Source: Faecalicatena faecalis (GTDB lineage Bacteria > Bacillota > Clostridia > Lachnospirales > Lachnospiraceae). Taken from it: 64,000 nucleotides of DNA. Below, in pieces: positions 1-6,565 of the stretch. The position numbers and the translations under genes were made by a program. Position 1 is the stretch's first letter. Every line of letters starts with the position of its first letter. The stretch is taken from the NCBI RefSeq assembly GCF_012524165.2, contig NZ_JABACJ020000016.1, positions 45,118-109,117 on the forward strand, read 5' to 3'. A model generated the notes under the pieces. That model searched no databases. It was not told the origin of the DNA and worked only from the letters and a program-made list of their open reading frames with translations.

Positions 1-643
1 ATACCACCGCCAGTACTAACAGGATGATATAAAAAGGAACACTGTTGCTCAGAGTAAAATCTCCGATATTCCCCTGTGTTAGTGCGGCAACAATGACCGC
101 GGTGACAATGACTGCTCTTGAGGATCTCATCTTCATTCCCACCAGCAGTGAAATATAGCTGACACTCACCATCGCCGCCGAACTCAGCATAATATTCAGC
201 CAGAACAATGGATTTCCGATCTGGATGCTGGCTGTTGAGATGTGTGTGTAGGAACTGGTCAGCAGTAAAACGGCATAGATCAGTACCTTCGTCAGGACGA
301 TTGCAGTAAAATTAAAGATCCAGACTACCAGAAACTTGGAGAGCAAAATCTTCCGTCGGTCGATCGGATATGAAAACATCAGATGGATCGTCTTGTTTTC
401 ATAAGAATTTACGACGCAGGAAGCCAGCATCACCCCGGTAAATATAATGTAGGTCATATGCGTGAACAGTTCCACTGCTGTGTTGAGCATGCTCTTTCCA
501 TACAACTCGATGGTTTCGCCCGCATTCAGTTCCCCGGTCATTGCCATGATGAAGATCAGAAGTACCGCTGAGGTGATCGCTGCAATACGGATTTTTTTGC
601 CCAGTCTATTCTTCTTCCATTCCAATTTGATTAATTTCAACAT
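1..643 (-). CDS. ABC-2 type transporter permease, partial at left edge
   Basis: The frame opens with ATG at 643 (MLKLIKLEWKKNRLGKK) and stays open to base 1, so the C-terminus is missing. A GGAGGTG ribosome site lies just upstream and overlaps the end of the ATPase gene. A charged N-terminus is followed by repeated hydrophobic segments (LLIFIMAMTG, FTGVMLASCVV, VVWIFNFTAIVL, VIVTAVIVAAL), and a membrane-edge motif SYPIDRRKILLSK typical of ABC-2/LanE-LanG-like permeases. It follows its ATPase by 5 bases and probably forms the membrane half of a peptide or lantibiotic self-protection exporter. The substrate is inferred from the two-component system alongside. Confidence 0.85.
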   Translation of the reverse strand, partial: MLKLIKLEWKKNRLGKKIRIAAITSAVLLIFIMAMTGELNAGETIELYGKSMLNTAVELFTHMTYIIFTGVMLASCVVNSYENKTIHLMFSYPIDRRKILLSKFLVVWIFNFTAIVLTKVLIYAVLLLTSSYTHISTASIQIGNPLFWLNIMLSSAAMVSVSYISLLVGMKMRSSRAVIVTAVIVAALTQGNIGDFTLSNSVPFYIILLVLAVV

Positions 644-648
644 TGTAC

Positions 649-1560
649 TTACACCTCCGCCGTTTTTTTCAGAAAATAGTCTTCCAGGGATTCTGTCTTT
701 TTGCTGATAGCGGACATCTCCACGTCGTTTTGTGCCAACATCTTGGAAATCTTTTGTGGTGTTGCTTTCTGATCATAGATGCGGATTTTTCCATTCTCCA
801 TGATTTTAAAATTCATAAGTTCCAGCTTTTCTGTCAGTATAAAAGCAGCCCTTTTGGTATCTAAAACGGTCAGCTCGATGTAGTTTAGATTCATTTCCAC
901 GATATCTTTCATACTGATTTCCTCCAGCAGTCTACCATGCTGGATGATTCCTACCATATCGGCAGCACTTTCAATCTCCGAGAGGAGATGGCTGGAAATC
1001 ATAACGGTCATTCCATATTCTCTGCTGAGCATTTTCAATAGATCACGGATTTGTTTCATACCAGCAGGATCGAGTCCGTTGGTCGGTTCATCAAGGATTA
1101 AAAGCTCTGGTCTGCACAGAATTGCTCTTGCAATGCCAAGACGCTGCTTCATTCCCAAAGAATAGCTGTTTACCGGTTTGTCAGCGGCTTTTGTCAGATC
1201 CAGCATTTTAAGTACTTCGGGGATGCTGTTCTTATGATAGTAGCCCATGTATTCACAGTGGAGCATAAGATTCTCCATTCCTGTCATATGTTCGTAAAAG
1301 ATCGGAAACTCAATGATGCTTCCCATTCTCTTTAGAACCCCGTAAGATTTAGGAGTTAAAGTTTCTCCGAAAAGTTCAATCGTCCCCGCGGTCGGTTTCC
1401 AGAGATTTGTGATCATCTTCATTACTGTTGTTTTTCCTGCACCGTTAGGCCCCAGAAAACCGTAAATCTGTCCCTTTGGAATATGGATGTTGACATTGGA
1501 GACCAGTTCCTTTTCTCCGATAGTCTTGGTAAGATCGTTTGTCTGTATCATGTATGGCAT
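649..1560 (-). CDS. ABC transporter ATPase (lantibiotic-protection / BcrA-like)
   Basis: 303-residue nucleotide-binding protein. Walker A GPNGAGKTT, signature YSLGMKQRLGIARA, Walker B LLILDEPTNGLDP and the H-loop SSHLLSEIE are all intact. The YSLGMKQR form of the signature and the roughly 300-residue length with a C-terminal extension match the LanF/BcrA/CprA group that energises ABC-2 permeases. A ribosome site AAGGGGGC precedes ATG 1560. The permease follows after 5 bases and the sensor kinase lies 91 bases upstream, so this is the effector half of the response-regulator/kinase/ABC cluster. Export or expulsion of cationic peptides is a family-based inference. Confidence 0.93.
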   Translation of the reverse strand: MPYMIQTNDLTKTIGEKELVSNVNIHIPKGQIYGFLGPNGAGKTTVMKMITNLWKPTAGTIELFGETLTPKSYGVLKRMGSIIEFPIFYEHMTGMENLMLHCEYMGYYHKNSIPEVLKMLDLTKAADKPVNSYSLGMKQRLGIARAILCRPELLILDEPTNGLDPAGMKQIRDLLKMLSREYGMTVMISSHLLSEIESAADMVGIIQHGRLLEEISMKDIVEMNLNYIELTVLDTKRAAFILTEKLELMNFKIMENGKIRIYDQKATPQKISKMLAQNDVEMSAISKKTESLEDYFLKKTAEV

Positions 1561-1586
1561 GTGATGTGCCCCCTTTCTTACCTGTT

Positions 1587-1619
1587 ATTATATCGGTACA
1601 GTTTTTCAAAACTCTTGAA
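1587..1619 (-). promoter_or_regulatory. Candidate regulated promoter for the ABC-2 exporter
   Basis: On the minus strand a perfect -10 box TATAAT (1587-1592) has no good -35 hexamer. At the -35 position there is instead an inverted repeat TTCAA-N5-TTGAA (1605-1619). This suggests activation by the neighbouring response regulator; that link is an inference. Confidence 0.45.
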
Positions 1620-1651
1620 TAAATCTTACGAATTTCTTTCTTCCGAAATGA

Positions 1652-2593
1652 TTAATAGGTAATTCTCTTTAATTTTATGGTAAAGACAGTTTTCACATAG
1701 GGATCGCTGACCAATGTTACATCCCCGCCTAACTGCTGTGCCAGGTTTTTCGCGATCGTCAGCCCCAGACCATTCCCCTGCATGTCTCTGCTCCGTGAGT
1801 CTTCCATCGTATATAACCGCTCGAAAACAGTATCTGCATATGCTTTTTCTATCCCTTTTCCCCTGTCGGCTACGTCGATATATACAAACTCCTCGTCACC
1901 GTGCAGGAAAAGCCCCAGGTATTTTCCGTCCGCGCCATACCGGATTGCATTGGAGATCAGGTTGAACAGGATTCTTTGAAGCGCATCCTGATTAGCCTGT
2001 GCATAGAGACTCTCTTCCGGGATTTCAATGTCAATCTTGAAATCCTTTTGTGTCAGCAGTTCATAAAAGTCTAAGATATTCTCCCGGCAGGCTTCATTGA
2101 TGTTTATTCTGCTTAGTTCAATGTCTGTATCTCCTGCCTCCAGTTTTGCCAGTGAGAAAAACTGATTGATCAGCTCCATCACACGGTGGGCCTTAGCCTC
2201 CACTTTTTTCAGCATTACCTGGTCCGGATCGCCGTTTAGGCGGATGATTTCCAGATAGCCCAGAATCACCGTCATGGGCGTCTTGATATCATGGGAAACA
2301 TTCGATAGCATTTTTTTTGAGGAAATCTCTGCACGCCGAAAATCTGCTTTTGCCTTCTGACAGTCCATCAGCAGCCGGTTGATCTGTAACAGCAGTTCCT
2401 TCATGGAGGAATGCCCCGTAAAAACCATGACTTTCTCATCGCTGCCGCTGTCAGATATCTCCTCCAGTTTCTTACTGATCTCTTTTACTTCTTTCCTAAA
2501 TCCCGACCGAAATACATACTGCTGATAAATGATCACACCAATCAGAGCCAGAATCCCCGCAGAAAGCAGGAATATGATCATAGAATCGCTCAT
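1652..2593 (-). CDS. Sensor histidine kinase
   Basis: 313-residue membrane kinase. One transmembrane helix (about 5-24) is followed by a short cytoplasmic linker, the HisKA motif SNVSHDIKTPMTVILGY with His at about 101, and an HATPase domain with N-box NLISNAIRYG, DRGKGI and GNGLGLTIA. There is no extracellular domain, so signal input probably comes through the membrane or the neighbouring transporter, as in lantibiotic-sensing kinases. ATGA overlap with the response regulator stop (2590-2593) shows translational coupling. It is likely to control the ABC-2 exporter just downstream. Confidence 0.93.
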   Translation of the reverse strand: MSDSMIIFLLSAGILALIGVIIYQQYVFRSGFRKEVKEISKKLEEISDSGSDEKVMVFTGHSSMKELLLQINRLLMDCQKAKADFRRAEISSKKMLSNVSHDIKTPMTVILGYLEIIRLNGDPDQVMLKKVEAKAHRVMELINQFFSLAKLEAGDTDIELSRININEACRENILDFYELLTQKDFKIDIEIPEESLYAQANQDALQRILFNLISNAIRYGADGKYLGLFLHGDEEFVYIDVADRGKGIEKAYADTVFERLYTMEDSRSRDMQGNGLGLTIAKNLAQQLGGDVTLVSDPYVKTVFTIKLKRITY

Positions 2594-3285
2594 GAGACTT
2601 CTCCTAACTTATATCCAATCCCCCATACCGTGATAATATACTCCGGTTCACGGGGATTTGCTTCAATCTTATTGCGCAGCCTGCTGATATGGACATTGAC
2701 CGCATTCTCATCACCCAGATAGGCATCGTTCCAAATCTGAGAGTACAGCTGCGCCTTGGTGTAAACTTTTTTCGGATTCATCATAAGAAGCTTTAAAATA
2801 TCAAATTCCTTTGCTGTCAGATCAAGCTTCTCACCCGCCTTTGTAACTGTATAATCTGAAAGGTTCATGGCAAGCTCTCCCAAAGTAAGCTCCACGGGCT
2901 CCTCCGGTTGGACTGCGGCTGCATACTGGGTGCTTCTGCGGATATTAGCCTTGATCCGCGCCAGTACCTCTGTGACTGAAAACGGCTTTGTTATGTAATC
3001 GTCTGCCCCCATCCCCAAACCAAGTGTCTTATCCAGTTCTGTGTCCCTGGCGGATATGATGATGATCGGCACCGTACTTTTTTGACGGATATGCTGCATC
3101 ACATCCATCCCACTGATTTTGGGAATCATCAGGTCCAGCAGCACAATACAAAAGATGCCGTCCTCAAACTTTTTACACGCCTCTTCTCCGTCTGCCGCGC
3201 ATACTACCTCAAAATTCTCACATACCAGATAGTCCCGAAGCATCCCACTGATCTCCGGGTCATCCTCTACTAATAAAATTTTCAT
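2590..3285 (-). CDS. OmpR/PhoB-family response regulator
   Basis: 231 residues. The receiver has the acidic pair VEDD, phospho-acceptor Asp51 (VLLDLMIP), Thr/Ser switch (IIISARD) and Lys in DDYITKPFS. The C-terminal winged helix carries LTAKEFDILKLLMMNPKKV and VNVHISRLRNKIE. A ribosome site AGGAG precedes ATG 3285. The gene overlaps the kinase by four bases and lies 19 bases after a small membrane protein. It is the transcriptional output of this sensing operon and probably targets the exporter promoter near 1590. Confidence 0.94.
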   Translation of the reverse strand: MKILLVEDDPEISGMLRDYLVCENFEVVCAADGEEACKKFEDGIFCIVLLDLMIPKISGMDVMQHIRQKSTVPIIIISARDTELDKTLGLGMGADDYITKPFSVTEVLARIKANIRRSTQYAAAVQPEEPVELTLGELAMNLSDYTVTKAGEKLDLTAKEFDILKLLMMNPKKVYTKAQLYSQIWNDAYLGDENAVNVHISRLRNKIEANPREPEYIITVWGIGYKLGEVS

Positions 3286-3304
3286 GAATTACATACTCCT
3301 GTTC

Positions 3305-3499
3305 TTATTTCCCTTTTCTGATCAGCGCGATTACCAGCCATATAGTACTGATTGGTGTAATGATGAAAGCAAAATCGCAGAGAAATTTGACGAGAAATGA
3401 CTGGCTGCTTCCCCCAACATATCCAAAACCAATGCTTGCCGATAAAATACTGGATACAATTGCAATGATACTGATTAAGACCTGATAACTTCTTTTCAT
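3305..3499 (-). CDS. Small two-helix membrane protein, unknown function
   Basis: 64 residues with two hydrophobic spans (about 7-28 and 37-58), a GFGYVGGSS turn between them and a basic tail IRKGK. It has a clear ribosome site (GGGAGAGACATCGT before ATG) and is the first gene after a strong promoter, so it appears genuinely expressed as the lead gene of the response-regulator/kinase operon. No family recognised. A role as an accessory sensor subunit is only suggested by position. Confidence 0.72.
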   Translation of the reverse strand: MKRSYQVLISIIAIVSSILSASIGFGYVGGSSQSFLVKFLCDFAFIITPISTIWLVIALIRKGK

Positions 3500-3535
3500 A
3501 CGATGTCTCTCCCTTCGATTTTATCTGATGAGAAA

Positions 3536-3564
3536 ATTATACGCCCTTTTGCGGCATTCCACAA
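3536..3564 (-). promoter_or_regulatory. Sigma-A promoter of the two-component operon
   Basis: Minus strand: -35 TTGTGG (3559-3564), 17-base spacer, -10 TATAAT (3536-3541), about 35 bases upstream of the small membrane protein start. It sits in the short gap after the convergently placed end of the ABC-F gene. Confidence 0.8.
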
Positions 3565-3574
3565 CTCTGTTCAT

Positions 3575-5110
3575 TTATACAAAATTTTCAATATGGATCA
3601 CCCGATCCACCCAATCGCGGTAAAACAGTTCTTCATGGGAGACGAACAGCACCGTGCCACGGTAATTTATCAGTGCCTCCTTTAATGCCTCCTTCGCCTG
3701 CACATCCAGATGATTCGTTGGTTCATCCAGAATCAGAAAATTGCAGGGTGTATGCATCAGCAGACACAGCTTTACTTTTGTCTGCTCTCCGCCGCTCAGG
3801 CTGTGTACAGCCTGCATTGCATGCTCTTTTGTCACTCCGGCAAGTGCCAGTTGTTTTCGAATATCCTTTATCGTCAGATTTCGATATTTTTCTGCCATTA
3901 TTTGGATTGGAGTCTGATTCTCATCCTCCCACTTAAGATCCTGTGAAAAATATCCGATTTTCACCTGGCTCGAAAAATGAAACTTTCCATCCAGCGGCGC
4001 AATCTGCCCGATCAGTGTTTTCAGAAGTGTTGATTTTCCAATTCCGTTGAATCCTGTAATTACTACCTTCTGTCCTCCCTTAACCATAAAATCAATCCCG
4101 GAAAGGACAGGATAATAATATCCTACTGAAAGTTGTCTGACTGCCAAATGTTCTGTATCTGTCAGCGGCAGCTCCTGAAAATGGAAGGATGGCCTAATCT
4201 CTTTTACTTCCAGTGTTTCCAGCCTATCCATCCTGTCCAACTGCTTTTTTCTTCCCCTTGCCATCTTGGACTTTCTTCCAGCCATATTTTTTCGGATAAA
4301 CTCTTCTGTCTTTTGAATTTCTTTTTGCTGAGCCGTATACTGCCGTATATAGTCTTCCCTGAGAAGTGTCTTCTTCTGCAGAAATTCTTTGTAACTCCCA
4401 TAATATTTTGTAATCTTTCTGTTATCAATATCCAGTATCCGGTCGGCCGTTTTTTCCAAAAATTCATAATCATGAGAAATTACCAGGAAAGCCTGTTCAA
4501 GTTTAGAAAGGTATTCTGAAAGCCATGTAATGTGCTCTTTGTCCAGAAAATTAGTTGGCTCATCCAGCAGAAGGACATCCGGTTTTTCCAGGAGGAGTTT
4601 TGCTAAGATCACTTTTGCCCTGTGTCCACCGCTCATCTCTGCAATCGGCTTTTCAAGACCAATTGCAGATAAGCCCAGTCCAATGACCACCTGCTGTATC
4701 CGTACTTCTATCGAATAGAAACCGCTCTGCTCTAACTTTTCCTGATACCAAAAAGCAAGTTGCAGTTTGTCTTCCTCTCCGTTTGCTGACTGGACATATA
4801 ATTGGTTCATTTTTTCTTCCATGTCATAGAGCTCCTGAAAAGCAGTTTTTAAAAAGTCCTGCATACTGATATTCTCTTCAATCTCTGCATACTGGTCCAG
4901 ATAACCTGCCAAAATTCCCTTCTGCCATACAATCCGCCCTGCATCCGGGACGATCTGCCCGGTGCAGATTTTCATCAATGTGCTCTTTCCTGTTCCATTT
5001 TGTCCCACAATACCAATATGTTCCCCTTTATTTACTACGATGTCCACATCTTTAAAAAGCAGATTATCGCCAAATGAATGTGCTAATTGCTTTATTTCTA
5101 ATAAACTCAT
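3575..5110 (-). CDS. ABC-F family ATPase, probable ribosome-protection protein
   Basis: 511 residues with two fused ABC domains and no membrane segments. Domain 1 has GQNGTGKST, MSGGHRAKV and LLLDEPTNFLD; domain 2 has GFNGIGKST, LSGGEQTKV and LILDEPTNHLD. A basic linker between them (RKSKMARGRKKQLDRM) is the P-site tRNA interaction motif. ABC-F proteins act on the ribosome, and many confer resistance to macrolides, lincosamides or pleuromutilins. I chose ATG 5110 because AGAGAGGA lies 8-9 bases before it; an in-frame TTG at 5131 lacks a ribosome site. The leader peptide and terminator upstream strongly favour a drug-inducible resistance role over a housekeeping one. The linker is of ordinary length, so the drug class cannot be assigned. 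Confidence 0.9.
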   Translation of the reverse strand: MSLLEIKQLAHSFGDNLLFKDVDIVVNKGEHIGIVGQNGTGKSTLMKICTGQIVPDAGRIVWQKGILAGYLDQYAEIEENISMQDFLKTAFQELYDMEEKMNQLYVQSANGEEDKLQLAFWYQEKLEQSGFYSIEVRIQQVVIGLGLSAIGLEKPIAEMSGGHRAKVILAKLLLEKPDVLLLDEPTNFLDKEHITWLSEYLSKLEQAFLVISHDYEFLEKTADRILDIDNRKITKYYGSYKEFLQKKTLLREDYIRQYTAQQKEIQKTEEFIRKNMAGRKSKMARGRKKQLDRMDRLETLEVKEIRPSFHFQELPLTDTEHLAVRQLSVGYYYPVLSGIDFMVKGGQKVVITGFNGIGKSTLLKTLIGQIAPLDGKFHFSSQVKIGYFSQDLKWEDENQTPIQIMAEKYRNLTIKDIRKQLALAGVTKEHAMQAVHSLSGGEQTKVKLCLLMHTPCNFLILDEPTNHLDVQAKEALKEALINYRGTVLFVSHEELFYRDWVDRVIHIENFV

Positions 5111-5160
5111 ATCTATCAAATCCTCTCTCAAATCTATTGATTTATGCTTATTTTGTGCAT

Positions 5161-5203
5161 AAAAAAGCAGAAGACAAAATACGCCTGCGTATCTGCCTTC
5201 TGC
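5161..5203 (-). terminator. Attenuator terminator just before the ABC-F gene
   Basis: Minus-strand hairpin: GCAGAAG/CTTCTGC outer stem (5197-5203 with 5167-5173) plus an inner ATACG/CGTAT stem, followed by six T (5161-5166). It lies between the leader peptide and the structural gene, about 50 bases before the ATG, where it would stop transcription unless an antiterminator forms. Confidence 0.82.
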
Positions 5204-5228
5204 TAAATTGACACTTTTCTTGTAAAAT

Positions 5229-5273
5229 ATCAGAAGGCTATGGACAAAACATTGTTCGCCATAGCCCTCTGAT
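5229..5273 (-). promoter_or_regulatory. Second strong hairpin in the ABC-F leader
   Basis: 15-base stem with one mismatch: ATCAGAAGGCTATGG (plus strand 5229-5243) against CCATAGCCCTCTGAT (5259-5273). Only a short T-run follows on the minus strand (ATTTTAC), so it may be a weak terminator, a pausing element or part of the switch. Confidence 0.65.
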
Positions 5274-5340
5274 ACATAAAATCATACGAGAAAAAGAACC
5301 AAAACAGACAGAAATTTCCGGCTGGTCTTGATTGCTTCAT

Positions 5341-5410
5341 CCCGATGAATGTGAAATGTACTCTATTCGCTATACTCTGCACAATGCTTCATCGGTATCA
5401 ATTGTACAGA
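5341..5410 (-). promoter_or_regulatory. Mutually exclusive stems over the leader-peptide ORF
   Basis: On the minus-strand RNA, CTCTGTACAAT (within the leader ORF) pairs with ATTGTGCAGAG near its end, one G-U apart from perfect. The loop between them holds CCGATGAA, which can instead pair with TTCATCGG just past the stop codon (5341-5350 region). A ribosome stalled on the leader would block the first stem and allow the second: the usual logic of antibiotic-responsive attenuation. Confidence 0.65.
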
Positions 5411-5452
5411 GTTTTTTCGTGATCTTGGGTGAATCTTAAGTAAAATTTTCAT
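5363..5452 (-). CDS. Regulatory leader peptide of the ABC-F gene (29 aa)
   Basis: Short ORF starting MKILLKIHPRSRKN and ending MKHCAEYSE, stop TAG at 5363. AGGAG lies 8 bases before the ATG, and a consensus promoter starts transcription about 20 bases earlier. No protein function is expected: translation stalling by a ribosome-targeting drug would rearrange the overlapping stems and relieve the terminator at 5161-5203. It was found by reading the leader; conservation in relatives would confirm it. Confidence 0.75.
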   Translation of the reverse strand: MKILLKIHPRSRKNSVQLIPMKHCAEYSE

Positions 5453-5478
5453 GGTATTATTGCTCCTTTACGTTCCTG

Positions 5479-5507
5479 ATGATAACAAACATAACGGTTT
5501 CTGTCAA
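5479..5507 (-). promoter_or_regulatory. Consensus sigma-A promoter of the ABC-F leader
   Basis: Minus strand: -35 TTGACA (5502-5507), exactly 17 bases, -10 TATCAT (5479-5484). Transcription would start near 5472, giving a leader of about 360 bases before the ABC-F ATG. A near-consensus promoter followed by a long structured leader implies control by attenuation, not by initiation. Confidence 0.88.
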
Positions 5508-5673
5508 GTATGGAACACATCTCCTAAATTAGAAATTACCTCTCGATTTTGCAATTATCTATTTCTTAAAGTCTAAGATTTTTAATTGTACCTCTTGCAA
5601 ATATATGTTAAACTATGACTAAGAAAAACTGAACTGCATAAACTATTTCAGAACAGTAGGAACGGAGTGATAA

Positions 5674-5844
5674 CATAAATCAACAGCTATAAATAAAACC
5701 TCTGCCTTACAACAGAATGATGATCATATTTTCAGATTGTTGGATAGAGGAATTGATGATATGGAGGCTGGCAGAGAGATGCCACTAGAAGATGCTTTTA
5801 AAAAAATCAGTAAATTGAGAGATGCCAGAAGGAATGCAAGATAA
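5674..5844 (+). pseudogene. Decayed antitoxin gene (type II toxin-antitoxin remnant)
   Basis: An open frame without a usable start reads ...IFRLLDRGIDDMEAGREMPLEDAFKKI...RRNAR, resembling the C-terminal half of small RelB/ParD-like antitoxins. A good ribosome site (GGAACGGAG, 5659-5667) is followed not by ATG but by ATA and then in-frame stops, so the start region has decayed. It overlaps the toxin remnant in another frame, as such pairs normally do. The assignment rests on my reading of the protein; the family is not certain. Confidence 0.5.
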
Positions 5845-5932
5845 TGAAATTCATATACTACGTGTTCTACGTGAAGAACGTGATTGGCAAAAGATTTTAG
5901 AACTAGAACAAGATTATACATACCCTGAGTGA
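5822..5932 (+). pseudogene. C-terminal remnant of a RelE/ParE-like toxin
   Basis: 36-codon frame MPEGMQDNEIHILRV followed by LREERDWQKILELEQ. The HILRVLREERDWQKIL pattern is the last beta strand and helix of RelE/ParE toxins (typically I-x-I-x-R-V-x-H-x-x-R-D). The N-terminal two thirds are absent, apparently deleted so that the antitoxin tail abuts the toxin tail. It could not be a functional toxin. A terminator follows at 5954. Confidence 0.55.
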
Positions 5933-5953
5933 TACTTCTTTTAGGCAGATTTT

Positions 5954-5992
5954 AAGCAGTGTTTCTGCGATGAAACACTGCTTAATTTTTTT
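5954..5992 (+). terminator. Rho-independent terminator after the toxin-antitoxin remnant
   Basis: Perfect 12-base stem AAGCAGTGTTTC/GAAACACTGCTT with a 6-base loop, then AATTTTTTT. It is oriented for the plus strand and is the surviving terminator of the decayed operon. Confidence 0.85.
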
Positions 5993-5996
5993 ATGC

Positions 5997-6455
5997 TCAG
6001 GCTTCTGAAACAATCCCTTTCAATGCCTCCAGTGTATGATCCAGATTCTCCTTATGCCAGTTTTTCTCAAAGTCGCCCATTCCGCCCAGGAGACCTGCCA
6101 TGCGAAAATCACTGAGTTCCTTCTGCTGGGCAGAAAGACGGATGATATCATGATCTGTCTCTATGAGGATGGTGTAATTCAGTCCACACTCTTCCACTTG
6201 AATATTTTTAATCGTGGTAAATGGAATTTCAAAAGCGACTTCTCTTTTCAGACCCAGCGTCATTTTCCCAAAGGGTATTAAAATCAGTGTATCCATGCAG
6301 ATCTGCAGTATAAAAAACTGATTACTGCATCGCAGGAATCTTATGACCGCATCGCTCAGATTTTCCGGGGCGTAGGATACAATGATCATCTCATTTTCAA
6401 TCGGTTCAAAACCTGCATCTTGCATGATTTCCCATATTTTTTTCTGTTTTGGCAT
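5997..6455 (-). CDS. PH-like domain protein, unknown role
   Basis: 152 residues from ATG 6455 (MPKQKKIWEIMQDAGFEP); AGGAGG lies 12 bases upstream, while longer in-frame extensions have no ribosome site. The centre reads as alternating beta strands with PFTTIKNIQVEECGLNYTILIETDHDIIRL, resembling bacterial PH-like domains that bind peptides or lipids. No signal peptide or membrane span. It stands alone between the toxin-antitoxin remnant and the diguanylate cyclase gene. Function unknown. Confidence 0.72.
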   Translation of the reverse strand: MPKQKKIWEIMQDAGFEPIENEMIIVSYAPENLSDAVIRFLRCSNQFFILQICMDTLILIPFGKMTLGLKREVAFEIPFTTIKNIQVEECGLNYTILIETDHDIIRLSAQQKELSDFRMAGLLGGMGDFEKNWHKENLDHTLEALKGIVSEA

Positions 6456-6565
6456 TTGTGTTGTCTTCCTCCTGTATCTGTCTTTATGAAAACAACTATA
6501 AATCAAACTTTAGCTGCATTGGGAATCTTTGCCCAAATGGTTCCTTTTATGCCTGAATGGTGTTC

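Noticed and set aside
4204..4473. 89-codon frame inside the ABC-F gene
   Set aside because: It is an alternative frame of the same linker-coding bases with no ribosome site.
5724..5921. Minus-strand 65-codon frame opposite the toxin-antitoxin remnant
   Set aside because: No ribosome site. The plus strand carries the homologous remnants.
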